This document shows positions 1 through 7,425 of a stretch of DNA of 64,000 bases, piece by piece. The stretch is from positions 1 through 64,000 of the forward strand of contig NZ_JAVQLW010000006.1 in assembly GCF_031822435.1 (NCBI RefSeq), written 5' to 3'. Source of the stretch: Paracoccus sp. MBLB3053. Lineage in GTDB: Bacteria; Pseudomonadota; Alphaproteobacteria; Rhodobacterales; Rhodobacteraceae. Each line of letters starts with the position of its first letter. The stretch's first letter is position 1. The notes under the pieces were generated by a model, which was not told where the DNA came from, did not search any database, and saw nothing but the letters and a program-made list of their open reading frames with translations. The translations under genes and the position numbers were made by a program.

Positions 1-714
1 ATGGGCATCGGTGAGAGCTTGCTTTGCCTTCGCCAGGCGCTGAGAAAACTGCTGCTGCAGAGCGAGAAGATCTTCCAGCGAGAGCTTTCGACGCCATTGG
101 CGATTGGTTGTAGTGATCAATTCATGGATATCTGGCCAAAGGGAGAGTTCGGGCTGGATGTCAGCACCATGGGCTGCCAAAGCGATGAGGTCGCGTCGCA
201 TGAGGCTGAGCGCTTCGCGAAGGCGCCTGATTTCTTCTTCACCTTGGCGAGCCGTGTCTGCGGCCTGGCGAATTTCGACAGAACGATGGAGTAGGGGGGA
301 AAGATCGAAGCCGAAGGCTACGCGAGACTTTTTGTCATTGCGGCAATAGCGCTTTCCATTTGGACTGTCGCGTCGCGCAATGATCCCCGCTGAAACTAGG
401 TTCGCGAGATGCCGACGCATGGTCGAATCAGCCATGCCGTTCAGCCGCTCGCAAATGGACTTGTTCGACGGAAAAACAACCATCTCCGACCCGTCAGCAA
501 GTTCGTCGTGGGGAAAGTAGCTGATTAGCCCTTGTAGAACCGTCAGGTCGCGTTCGCTGAGATCGAAGGCAGCTTTCGCTTTGGACAGCTCTCTGAACAG
601 CTCCCATTTGTTTTGGGGGCGAAACGGCTTTGTCGTTAGCGAATTCGTGTTCTGGCCTTGCATGCGGCCGTACGAGATCGGCCGCATAAACGGCGAAAGG
701 GGAATGTAATCCAT
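1..714 (-). CDS. repC: Plasmid replication initiator RepC (partial, 5' part)
   Basis: The minus strand is open from an ATG at 714 to the window edge, giving the first 238 codons of a protein usually about 400 residues long. It begins MDYIPLSPFMRP and carries the RepC winged-helix signature, including VFPSNKSICERLNGMADSTMRRHLANL, read here in parts (residues about 80-105), and RRDSPNGKRY followed by AFGFDLSPLL. RepC binds the origin inside its own gene and starts replication of repABC plasmids. It lies 204 bp downstream of repB in the same direction, the standard repABC order. The ribosome binding site is weak, which is common where an antisense RNA controls the leader. The 3' end and the origin lie outside the window. 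Confidence 0.93.
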   Translation of the reverse strand, partial: MDYIPLSPFMRPISYGRMQGQNTNSLTTKPFRPQNKWELFRELSKAKAAFDLSERDLTVLQGLISYFPHDELADGSEMVVFPSNKSICERLNGMADSTMRRHLANLVSAGIIARRDSPNGKRYCRNDKKSRVAFGFDLSPLLHRSVEIRQAADTARQGEEEIRRLREALSLMRRDLIALAAHGADIQPELSLWPDIHELITTTNRQWRRKLSLEDLLALQQQFSQRLAKAKQALTDAH

Positions 715-764
715 CTTTTCGATCACGAAGACAAAAAATACCCGGCCCGCGAATCGAATGACTC

Positions 765-793
765 TTGCGGGGTAAGCGGCGGGTCGCTAAATT
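765..793 (+). promoter_or_regulatory. Putative ctRNA promoter
   Basis: On the plus strand, against repABC, TTGCGG (765-770) is followed after 17 bases by TAAATT (788-793). This is an acceptable sigma-70 type promoter placed so that transcription would begin near 800 and run into the terminator at 844-880. In repABC plasmids the small counter-transcribed RNA starts at this place in the repB-repC gap. Promoter activity is inferred. Confidence 0.55.
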
Positions 794-799
794 CAGAAG

Positions 800-880
800 T
801 GCGAAAACTGAGAGTAGCGGGTTCGCCTGCTATGACCTGATAGGGTCTCGCGAAGTTAGCTTCGCGGGGCCTTTTCTTTT
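800..880 (+). ncRNA. Probable antisense ctRNA (inc-alpha) of the repABC operon
   Basis: The repB-repC gap (715-918) contains a promoter-like pair at 765-793 and an intrinsic terminator at 844-880, both on the plus strand, so a short RNA of about 75-80 nt would be made antisense to the repC leader. Position, direction and size match the ctRNA of the repABC family, which represses repC and sets copy number and incompatibility. The transcript itself is inferred from these signals and from family knowledge. Confidence 0.65.
844..880 (+). terminator. Intrinsic terminator of the ctRNA
   Basis: GGTCTCGCGAAG, loop TTAG, then CTTCGCGGGGCC forms a 12-bp stem with two G-U pairs, followed directly by TTTTCTTTT. 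On the minus strand there is no T-run after the stem, so it acts on the plus-strand antisense RNA rather than ending repB. Confidence 0.75.
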
Positions 881-918
881 GCCTGTATCGTGCCTCCTTC
901 TTTTTGTGTTGCTCGTCC

Positions 919-1854
919 TCAGTCTTCCTTGCGCTTCCAGCGCTTGTGAAGTTCGTTAATCAGAGTGGAGGCGTTGAGCTCAATCCACTTGATAAAGTCT
1001 GGCTCGGTTGTTTGCAGATCAAGCTTCAGTCGCTTGCCGCGGCTCGAGGTTTTTATGATCGCTGAGCCCACACCGTCGATATGAAGCGACGGGGCATTTG
1101 CCGAGGGGGCTATGCGGACCTGGGTGGGCTTGCCTGCTTCGGACAAGACCGCAAGGAAGGCGTCATCAGATGACTGTTGCGAGGGCAGGGCGGTCCGCTT
1201 GGCCCGCAAGGCAGCTTCTATGAGGCGAGACCGATCGCTTGGATCCGCGGAAATCGATTTCTTCAACTCTTCCCAGCGTGGCCTGCCAATACCGGGTGCA
1301 GGCCCGATAACTTGGATCAGGTCCTCGCCAACAGCACGCACGACACTCAAGAGTTGTGAAACCCCGGCTTCGGTTAGTCCTAGAATTTCGGCGACACTCT
1401 TGTTTGTACGCTCTGCACTTTCCAGTTGATTTCCATCCAGTAGCGCCGATGCGACAAGTGCGCGCTCGATAAAACTCAGATCCCTTCGTTCCAAGTTCTC
1501 TATCAATTGATCTTTCAGGGCCTGCTCGTCGTCAAGCTCGGCCACGATCGCCCGGACTGGCTTTCCAAGCAAACGGCATGCTTCAAGCCGCCTGCGGCCA
1601 TAGATGAGCCGATAGCGGTCGCCAGCCAGCGGGCGGACGAGAACTGGGACACGTTGTCCATTCTGTTCGATGGAGTTCTTGAGGCCGTCGACATCAAGGT
1701 CCAGACGGTCGGAGAGTCGGCCATCGATTTCGATCTGACCGGCGTCAAGCTCAGAGATACCACCGCGAAGTCGCCGTGCGCCTTGCACATCGGGTGCGCT
1801 GAACAGGGTGCTGAGGGCTGGATTGACCTGTCCCAGTCGGGGTTTTCTAGACAT
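919..1854 (-). CDS. repB: Plasmid partitioning protein RepB (ParB family)
   Basis: This 311-residue ParB-family centromere-binding protein partners RepA in plasmid segregation. The N-terminal half has the ParB nuclease-like core (RYRLIYGRRRLEACRLLG, about residues 82-99) and the conserved LIENLERRDLSFIERA segment near residue 118. A helix-turn-helix region with VAEILGLTEAGVSQLLSVV follows. Its start overlaps the end of repA by 8 bases (1847-1854), showing translational coupling. No parS palindrome of the GTT-N4-GC-N4-AAC type was recognised nearby, so the centromere is not placed. Length and order fit the repABC family. Confidence 0.95.
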   Translation of the reverse strand: MSRKPRLGQVNPALSTLFSAPDVQGARRLRGGISELDAGQIEIDGRLSDRLDLDVDGLKNSIEQNGQRVPVLVRPLAGDRYRLIYGRRRLEACRLLGKPVRAIVAELDDEQALKDQLIENLERRDLSFIERALVASALLDGNQLESAERTNKSVAEILGLTEAGVSQLLSVVRAVGEDLIQVIGPAPGIGRPRWEELKKSISADPSDRSRLIEAALRAKRTALPSQQSSDDAFLAVLSEAGKPTQVRIAPSANAPSLHIDGVGSAIIKTSSRGKRLKLDLQTTEPDFIKWIELNASTLINELHKRWKRKED

Positions 1855-3031
1855 CGCGCCCCCAATTCCGTTGAATGAGTTGGGTAATCTCGTCGTTCAC
1901 AGCATTCATTGAGTCGATCGCGCGGTCGAATGTCGTTCGCGTGAAGTCCTTTCGATCGACTTCGTAGAGGGTCTGTTTGGTCAGGCCCGCATCCGAGATC
2001 GCCGTCGATTCAACCATATGGTTGACGAGGACGGAGCGTCCGAAAAGACTCCGAATGAATGCAATGACCTCAGTTTGCGGTGCATCGCCCACTTTGTACC
2101 GTGTTGGCAGAAAGCGCAGCCAATCGTAGTTGAGATTGGCACCGGCCTCGCGAATGACCCCGAGAAGATCCGATGTCATTCGCAGGAACTGTGACATCGA
2201 CATGAGGTCGAGCATCTGCGGATGGACGGTCACGAGCACCCCTGTCGACGCTGACAAGGCAGACATCGTGAGAAAGCCGAGCTGAGGAGGGCAGTCAATG
2301 ACCACGACATCGTAGTCTGCCTCCACCTCATCGATCACGTCACGAACGCGCGTAAAGAATGCACGGGCGCCGCCGCGTTGAATGGCTGCAGGAGTTTCGT
2401 GCTCAAACTCCATCAGTTCCAAGTTTCCAGGAATCAGGTCGAGACCATGGATGTAAGTTTTGCGGATCACGTCCGAGATGGGAACTGGTTCGCTATATCG
2501 CACCGCATCGTATAGGGTGCCGCCTTCCATCAGATCGATTTCGGGCTGAATGCCATGTAGCGCAGAAAGGGATGCCTGCGGATCCAGATCGATCGCCAAC
2601 ACCCTGAACCCTTTTAGGGCCAGTCGCTGCGCAAGATGGGCGGAGGTAGTGGTTTTCCCGGAGCCTCCTTTGAAATTTACGACTGAAACAACTTGCAGCT
2701 TGTCGCCGGCGCGGCGCCCCGGCAGATAAGTCCCTTGCTTTTTGGCATTGGCATCAAGCGTTTGACGGATCTCCCAGACGTCCTCCAAGCTGTAACGCCG
2801 GTGATTACCAGCAGTCAGTTCGACATCCTGGATTTTCCCCTCGCGATGAAGCTTGCGTAGGTAGGTATGATCCACACCAAGAAGTTCTGCTGCCTCTCCG
2901 CTCGTGAGAATGCGCATGGACTTTCTTGCGTCTGGAGGAAAGTGAACTTCCCTCTGGGCATGCAGATTCGCCGCAAGAAGCTCCGCGTACCGACCAATCG
3001 CGATATCAAGATCGTGCTCTGTCTCGCTCAT
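1847..3031 (-). CDS. repA: Plasmid partitioning ATPase RepA (ParA family)
   Basis: This ParA-type Walker ATPase segregates the plasmid with RepB and represses the repABC promoter. A MerR-like helix-turn-helix (ILTSGEAAELLGVDHTYLRKLH, read in parts) sits near residues 40-65. The deviant Walker A motif FKGGSGKTTTSAHLA and the Walker B-type VVVIDCPPQLGF follow. I chose the ATG at 3031 because AGGCGGG precedes it and the protein then begins MSETEHDLDIAI with the usual length (394 residues). A GTG at 3070 would add 13 basic residues. First gene of the operon repA-repB-repC. Confidence 0.95.
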   Translation of the reverse strand: MSETEHDLDIAIGRYAELLAANLHAQREVHFPPDARKSMRILTSGEAAELLGVDHTYLRKLHREGKIQDVELTAGNHRRYSLEDVWEIRQTLDANAKKQGTYLPGRRAGDKLQVVSVVNFKGGSGKTTTSAHLAQRLALKGFRVLAIDLDPQASLSALHGIQPEIDLMEGGTLYDAVRYSEPVPISDVIRKTYIHGLDLIPGNLELMEFEHETPAAIQRGGARAFFTRVRDVIDEVEADYDVVVIDCPPQLGFLTMSALSASTGVLVTVHPQMLDLMSMSQFLRMTSDLLGVIREAGANLNYDWLRFLPTRYKVGDAPQTEVIAFIRSLFGRSVLVNHMVESTAISDAGLTKQTLYEVDRKDFTRTTFDRAIDSMNAVNDEITQLIQRNWGRDV

Positions 3032-3070
3032 GTCCCGCCTGAAACGTGGGCGCGGTTTTTTTCTTACCAC

Positions 3071-3317
3071 GCGTTATTTTTCGAGACTATCCATCACAAC
3101 AGCAGAGTCGCGCAAGCATTTTTTCTTTGCGTGTGGGAGAAGTTGCTATGGTTCGCTGTTGCAATGACTGAAAAGCAAAAAAATCGAGGCAGCTATCCTT
3201 TGGTATCAGCGAAAAACCTTGCGACGTCACTATCTGTGGGCGTTAGGTCTTGAGTGGCTCAAAGCTACGCGGCTTCGGTGGACGAACTCTGGCATGGCCC
3301 GCGATGAACGCGTTTGT
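3071..3317. other. repA upstream region, no gene seen
   Basis: These 247 bases separate repA from ccdB and should contain the repA promoter and its RepA-controlled operator. The stretch is AT-rich compared with its surroundings, with several A/T runs near 3057-3125 and a short imperfect hairpin (CGCGCAA with TTGCGTG, 3110-3136). No convincing coding sequence or parS palindrome was found. Confidence 0.4.
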
Positions 3318-3617
3318 TCAGAAACCCTGATGAAGAAAATCTAACGCGCGCGTGATCTGTTCGGATTGCACCGCCAGCGAGCCGACCTGCTGACGTAGAA
3401 GTCCTGCTGGCACCGCTGAGAGGAACTGGGTGACCATGACATGCGGGCGTTCAGCAATGTCGAAGACCGGGTTCAGAACCGACATTGGTCGAGGTGCTTG
3501 CGCGAGCGGCATCAGCGGCACGACCACGCGCGTGTTCAAACCATCCAATAGATCGGATTGAACATCCAACAGAAAACCGTCACCGGAAAGTGCTGGGTAT
3601 AGCGTGAACCGGCTCAT
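3318..3617 (-). CDS. ccdB: CcdB family toxin
   Basis: A 99-residue protein with the CcdB fold features: the N-terminal MSRFTLYPAL, a central VVVPLMPLAQAPRPMSVLNPVFDI, read in parts, and a C-terminus ending in ITRALDFLHQGF. Family members poison DNA gyrase, killing cells that lose the plasmid. It follows the antitoxin gene with a 1-base overlap (TGATG), so the pair is translationally coupled. Its position beside repABC fits a plasmid-maintenance role. Gyrase targeting is inferred from the family; the conserved last residues that contact GyrA in classical CcdB are not exactly preserved (HQGF here). Confidence 0.85.
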   Translation of the reverse strand: MSRFTLYPALSGDGFLLDVQSDLLDGLNTRVVVPLMPLAQAPRPMSVLNPVFDIAERPHVMVTQFLSAVPAGLLRQQVGSLAVQSEQITRALDFLHQGF

Positions 3618-3859
3618 CAGAATGGCTTGTAGCGTTCAAGCGGGAGGCCGTTTTCTTCGACCCAAGCGTTCGACGCCGCCAAGGCTGTGGCATTCTCGCG
3701 TTGCCAGCGTTCTGCTTGTGCATGGCGGACGGCTTGACGCAAGCCTGCTTCTGCAGCGCGAGACAGATTGATGTTAAGTGCCCGCGCTTCAGCCAGCAAC
3801 GTTTGGTCTAGCGAAAGGTTTGCCGGTTTGCGCACACCATCAGTTTGGATAGGGGGCAT
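3617..3859 (-). CDS. ccdA: CcdA family antitoxin
   Basis: An 80-residue antitoxin whose N-terminal half (KPANLSLDQTLLAEARALNINLSRAAE) is a ribbon-helix-helix DNA-binding domain and whose C-terminal half (RWQRENATALAASNAWVEENGLPL, read in parts) is the toxin-wrapping segment of CcdA/PSK-type antitoxins. It is the first gene of the pair and would repress its own promoter together with CcdB. A perfect 14-bp palindrome 26 bases upstream is the likely operator. Confidence 0.88.
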   Translation of the reverse strand: MPPIQTDGVRKPANLSLDQTLLAEARALNINLSRAAEAGLRQAVRHAQAERWQRENATALAASNAWVEENGLPLERYKPF

Positions 3860-3884
3860 TAGACTTCTCCATCAATGCGCCCAC

Positions 3885-3898
3885 ATTATGCGCATAAT
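3885..3898. promoter_or_regulatory. Palindromic operator upstream of ccdAB
   Basis: ATTATGCGCATAAT is a perfect 14-bp inverted repeat just upstream of ccdA and overlaps a possible minus-strand -10 sequence. Ribbon-helix-helix antitoxins bind such palindromes to autoregulate, so this is the natural CcdA site. Binding is inferred. Confidence 0.6.
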
Positions 3899-3948
3899 AG
3901 ATGCGCGGCAAGGGCGAAGGATTCAGCTGGAATGCGCTTAGTTCGCCT

Positions 3949-4170
3949 TTAGTTCTGATCTGCGACCAAACCGTATCTCCCCAGGATGCGGGCTCGAAGA
4001 TCCGCCAGACTGACTCGGCCTGCTTCTAACTCAGTGAAGTCGGCACGCGCCCGTGCGTAGAGTTCCAGCCCCTCAATCTTCTGGCTGGCGATGGCGCTCC
4101 TGATGAGGCCGCCAAAGAAACCCTGAGGCGATGCAGATGCTTTGGCGGCAGACGCTGGCTTTGATCGCAT
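3949..4170 (-). CDS. Small hypothetical protein
   Basis: A 73-residue reading frame from an ATG at 4170, with sequence SPQGFFGGLIRSAIASQKIEGLELYARARADFTELEAGRVSLADLRARILGRYGL (described in part). The composition is amphipathic and helix-rich and looks like real coding sequence, whereas the upstream extension to 4362 does not. No known family was recognised. It follows ccdAB in opposite promoter order but on the same strand, and could be an accessory plasmid-maintenance gene. Start choice is uncertain. Confidence 0.4.
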   Translation of the reverse strand: MRSKPASAAKASASPQGFFGGLIRSAIASQKIEGLELYARARADFTELEAGRVSLADLRARILGRYGLVADQN

Positions 4171-4531
4171 GATTCTTGTCCATACCATCGCAAACTTGAG
4201 ACTATCGAATGCTGAAACAAGTGCACGGCTGCATATGTGGCATTGATAGCAATGCGGAAGGGCAGGGCGGTTGAAAATTTTCGGGTTATAGACGAATGCC
4301 CCCGCTTTCCCAGCACCTGACTTCGTCGGATAGCGCGGTTCGGAAAGTTGTCCATTTATCATGATAATTGCGCCTTAGCGTGAGTGATTTCACCGCGTTC
4401 AGTATTTCACAGTGATCCGCGTATGTGACCAATAAGGCGGATTACAGGCATTTTTACGAACTCATAATAGTTCGAACGCCATCACCGGGGCTTTGCAGGT
4501 GGACGAATAAGGGCCTCTTATCGACTGTCTT
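4171..4531. other. Non-coding stretch, nothing recognised
   Basis: About 360 bases between the small hypothetical gene and the esterase gene. It is more AT-rich than its surroundings and no frame shows convincing coding character; it may hold the promoter of the hypothetical gene. Confidence 0.35.
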
Positions 4532-5596
4532 TCATGTGTCGTCAGCCCCGAGCCGAAAGAAGAACCGCACCATCTCGGCGCTGGCATTCGGCCCTGTCGG
4601 ATCAACATAGGAGCCAGACGGATTGCCTCCGGACCAGGCATGTCCCAGCCCGTCGATCTTCCAGTATTCCATCAGCACCGTTCCGTCACTCGCTGTCGTG
4701 GTTTCCCGGACGTAATTGCGACCGTTCTGGTGGCTTGTCGCTGTCTCGAAGAGCGTCACCTCGGGGCCGGCGCTCAGGACATCGCGGGCGATGCGGTCGG
4801 CGTTGGCTGGGTTGACAGTGAGGTCCGCGCTGCCCTGAAAGATAATGGTTGGAATAGGGCTGCGTTCTGCCGGACGCTGCGGTTCGGCGAATGCGCTCCC
4901 CGCCATCGCCGCGAAGGCCGAAGGAACGTCGCGGGCAATGCCGTGGGCCAACCCGGCATGGGTGCCGACAGCGGCGAAGACCTCTGGATAGGTCTGCCCC
5001 AGAATCACAGCCATTGCCGCGCCCGCCGACAACCCGGCAACGAAGGTTTCCGCAGGCCTGATACCGTGGGTTTTGGCAACATGAGTGGCGATACCGGCAA
5101 GGATTGCCGGTTCTCCCCGGCCGCGGCGCTGGTCTGCGGGGCTGAACCAGTTCCAGCAGGACTGGGCGTTGTCGCCACGCGATTGCTGTGGGTAGACGAC
5201 GACGAACCCATGTTGCTCTGCCAAGGCGTTCATCCCGGTTCCTATCGCGAAATCGGCATTGGTCTGCGTGCAACCATGCAGCATGAGGACCAGTCCCTTG
5301 GCACCTTTACTGGCGCTTGCGGGAACATAGGTCAGATAGTCACGGGCACCTGGCTGGCAAGTGAACCGGTCTGTCTTAAAGCTGGCGCCAAGCGGGAGCG
5401 CTTCCGGAACTGGCGCAGGGTGCATTTGCCAGTTCAGCATGTCGGTCATGGCCGAGAGCGAGTTCAGAGCGACGGGTTCGCCGCCATCAGCCATCAATCC
5501 GTGTTGGGCCGGCGTGCGGCGCACGAGAGCATTGGCGGCAATGGGGCGGCCATCGGTGAGCACCCGGCGCATCGCGCCGATATCGAGAGGTTTCAT
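4532..5596 (-). CDS. PHB depolymerase family esterase
   Basis: A 354-residue alpha/beta hydrolase of the LpqC/poly(3-hydroxybutyrate) depolymerase family. Counting from the chosen ATG at 5596, the oxyanion segment LMLHGCTQT is near residue 104, the partially conserved CWNWF near 147, and the lipase box GLSAG places the nucleophile at Ser190. A C-terminal GLGHAWSGG supplies the catalytic histidine. No clear signal peptide is seen, so it may act on short esters inside the cell. The start is set by GAGGA 8 bases upstream. It lies 25 bp after a ribbon-helix-helix regulator and is probably co-transcribed with it, as is common for this pair. Substrate unknown. Confidence 0.85.
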   Translation of the reverse strand: MKPLDIGAMRRVLTDGRPIAANALVRRTPAQHGLMADGGEPVALNSLSAMTDMLNWQMHPAPVPEALPLGASFKTDRFTCQPGARDYLTYVPASASKGAKGLVLMLHGCTQTNADFAIGTGMNALAEQHGFVVVYPQQSRGDNAQSCWNWFSPADQRRGRGEPAILAGIATHVAKTHGIRPAETFVAGLSAGAAMAVILGQTYPEVFAAVGTHAGLAHGIARDVPSAFAAMAGSAFAEPQRPAERSPIPTIIFQGSADLTVNPANADRIARDVLSAGPEVTLFETATSHQNGRNYVRETTTASDGTVLMEYWKIDGLGHAWSGGNPSGSYVDPTGPNASAEMVRFFFRLGADDT

Positions 5597-5621
5597 TCGG
5601 GTGTTCCTCAATGAAAATGGG

Positions 5622-6038
5622 TTAATGGATGCGGCCTTCCAGAGCCTGCCGGACCTCGGAACTGGCCTGCAGTGCCCCGAGGACGGTGATCGATCCGATG
5701 ACAGCAAGGGCAAGATCCGGCGTCACGTCGGGCGCAATCCGCGCGAGACCGACCACCTTGACGTGAAGTATCTCCCCGGCATCGCGCAGAGCCGCAAGTT
5801 CGGCGCGACTGTAGTCGCGCAGCCCCAGTTCCATCGTGTTGCGCTGGATCGAGCGCGTGACGACTTCGCCATGACTGTCAAGATGGTTGCGGATCGCGGT
5901 GCGGATGAAATCGCTTCGGTTCGAGTAGAAGCCCTCCTGCACCAGCAGATCGATGCGGCCAAGGTCGACAAAGCCAAGGTTCAACGTGATTTTTTCGCTA
6001 TCCGGCGTCTTTTCGCGAAGCTGGCGAATTGGTGCCAT
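5622..6038 (-). CDS. Ribbon-helix-helix (CopG-type) regulator
   Basis: A 138-residue protein with an N-terminal ribbon-helix-helix: a short beta strand (EKITLNLGFVDLGRIDLLV) followed by FYSNRSDFIRTAIRNHLDSHG, the classic second helix. The C-terminal part contains no recognised ligand domain but ends in a short hydrophobic stretch (LALAVIGSITVLGAL). It precedes the esterase gene by 25 bp, so it probably controls its own operon through the repeats at 6048-6074. Confidence 0.8.
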   Translation of the reverse strand: MAPIRQLREKTPDSEKITLNLGFVDLGRIDLLVQEGFYSNRSDFIRTAIRNHLDSHGEVVTRSIQRNTMELGLRDYSRAELAALRDAGEILHVKVVGLARIAPDVTPDLALAVIGSITVLGALQASSEVRQALEGRIH

Positions 6039-6047
6039 GGCATATCT

Positions 6048-6074
6048 CCATCCAACTGGATGGTATATGGATGG
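6048..6074. promoter_or_regulatory. Inverted/direct repeat operator of the RHH-esterase operon
   Basis: CCATCC-AACT-GGATGG is a perfect 6-bp inverted repeat (6048-6063), and GGATGG recurs 11 bp on (6069-6074), one helical turn away. It lies 10 bp upstream of the regulator's start codon, the usual place for a ribbon-helix-helix autoregulatory site. Binding is inferred. Confidence 0.6.
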
Positions 6075-6309
6075 TTAAATGGCGCGTTCAAGGGGGCTAA
6101 GGCGTTTTCCGAGAGCAATTTGCATCATGTAGATCGATGGAAAAATAGGGCCAGACGACGTGGTTCCGGATTCCTTTTGGAGCTCACGGAGCGGCTTTGT
6201 TGCGGATGTTCTCCTTGCGGAGCCTGAATCACGTCATCTCAGGAAACTCAATGGGTCCTGAGCCTAGCAATCCCATGACGGCCTGCAGTGGCGGGGCGGA
6301 CAACGCAAA

Positions 6310-6420
6310 TTGGTGGACGTCGCGATGGATTACGGTTTCGGCGACCAGTCGTTCTTCTACCGCGCCTATCGCCGGAAATTTGGCGATGTGCCAGGTGATG
6401 AGAGGACACGTCAAAAATTG
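6310..6420 (+). pseudogene. AraC-family regulator remnant (C-terminal tip)
   Basis: Codons here read VDVAMDYGFGDQSFFYRAYRRKFGDVPGD, which is the second helix-turn-helix of an AraC/XylS regulator (the conserved I-A-x-x-x-G-F-x-D-x-S-x-F-x-R-x-F-x-R pattern). No N-terminal sensor domain or first helix-turn-helix lies upstream, and the frame runs into unrelated sequence after about 6420. It is a fragment left by rearrangement. Confidence 0.65.
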
Positions 6421-6515
6421 GCGCATAAGTCCAAGTGGTCTGACGCATCGCGCAAAGACGAATCGAGCCCCAGCGGCGATCCTGACTCGAAAAGCTACAT
6501 ACCAGAGAGCCAGCC

Positions 6516-7298
6516 ATGCTCGATCATGCGGATCAGACCGTATCCTCTCCGATAGCTATAGACGGGACGTCCGTCGAGGCAGCCACGTTCGAAGTAACCA
6601 ATCCCGCGACTGGTCGCGTTTCCGGTCGCGCCCCGCGCGGCACGATAGCGTATCTGGATGCCGCCGTCGCCGCCGCAGATCGCGCAGCCGCCTGCGAGGC
6701 GATCGCCGCCAAGCTGGAAGAGCACACTGAAAAAATCGCCGTGCTGATCGCCCGCGAGCAAGGTAAGCTGCTGAATGGCTTGGGTTCGCGCTTCCAGATG
6801 GGGAGTGCCGTCGCCCGGACCCGGGACACCGTCACCCTGTCGGCACCGGTCGAGGTGCTGCAGAACGGCGATAACGGCCGGGTAGAACTGTATCGCTGCC
6901 CGCTCGGCGTCGTCGGCTTCATCACGCCGTGGATCTGGCCGGTAATGATCGCGATCTGGGACGCGGCGGCTGCCACTTGCGCTCGCTCCAGTTCTGGTAG
7001 CAGGGATAGGGGAATACACAGGTCATGTCACCGCGGGCCACCTACATCCTTCCCTACGCCGATTGCCACACCATGGAAGGACCCGGCAACTATCAAGGGC
7101 GGGATCTCGTCCCTCCTCGGATCGGTCGGCCATATTGGGGCCACTGATCGGAGACGGACCTACGTCACGCACGTGTCGGGCGTCGTAGGCACCTCGCTTT
7201 CGGATGCCGGGATCGTGGAGGTAATGAATTTTATCCGCGACGCTTGGGCCGAAGACACGACCCCTTCACGAAAGAATAAGTTACGCGCCGCCGGGTAA
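6516..7298 (+). pseudogene. Chimeric relic: aldehyde dehydrogenase N-terminus joined to cytochrome c C-terminus
   Basis: The first 140 or so codons match the N-terminal cofactor-domain start of aldehyde dehydrogenases (FEVTNPATGRVSGRAPRGT, VLIAREQGKLL, YRCPLGVVGFITPWIWPVMIA). The match stops at about 6960, well before the catalytic Glu and Cys. After a stretch of unrelated sequence the frame ends with GVVGTSLSDAGIVEVMNFIRDAW, typical of the C-terminus of a membrane cytochrome c alcohol-dehydrogenase subunit. The frame is open throughout by chance or by fusion, but neither half can work. Between 7299 and 7425 more coding debris is seen. Confidence 0.65.
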
Positions 7299-7425
7299 TC
7301 TCGGTATCGGACATCATCGCCCTGCGCCGCGAGATCGTTGCCGAACTGACCGAACAGGGCGTCGACCTGGCCGTAGTGGATTCACCGCTATCTTCCCGAA
7401 CCACCCAACAAGCAAGGAACACAGA

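Noticed and set aside
1..294. Plus-strand frame at the left edge
   Set aside because: It lies entirely antisense to the clear repC coding sequence and has no family features.
1..3300. parS palindrome of the GTT-N4-GC-N4-AAC type
   Set aside because: I looked through the repABC region and found no convincing match by eye, so I do not place a centromere.
4640..5614. 324-codon plus-strand frame opposite the PHB depolymerase-type gene
   Set aside because: Shadow; the minus-strand frame has the lipase box, catalytic His and a good start.
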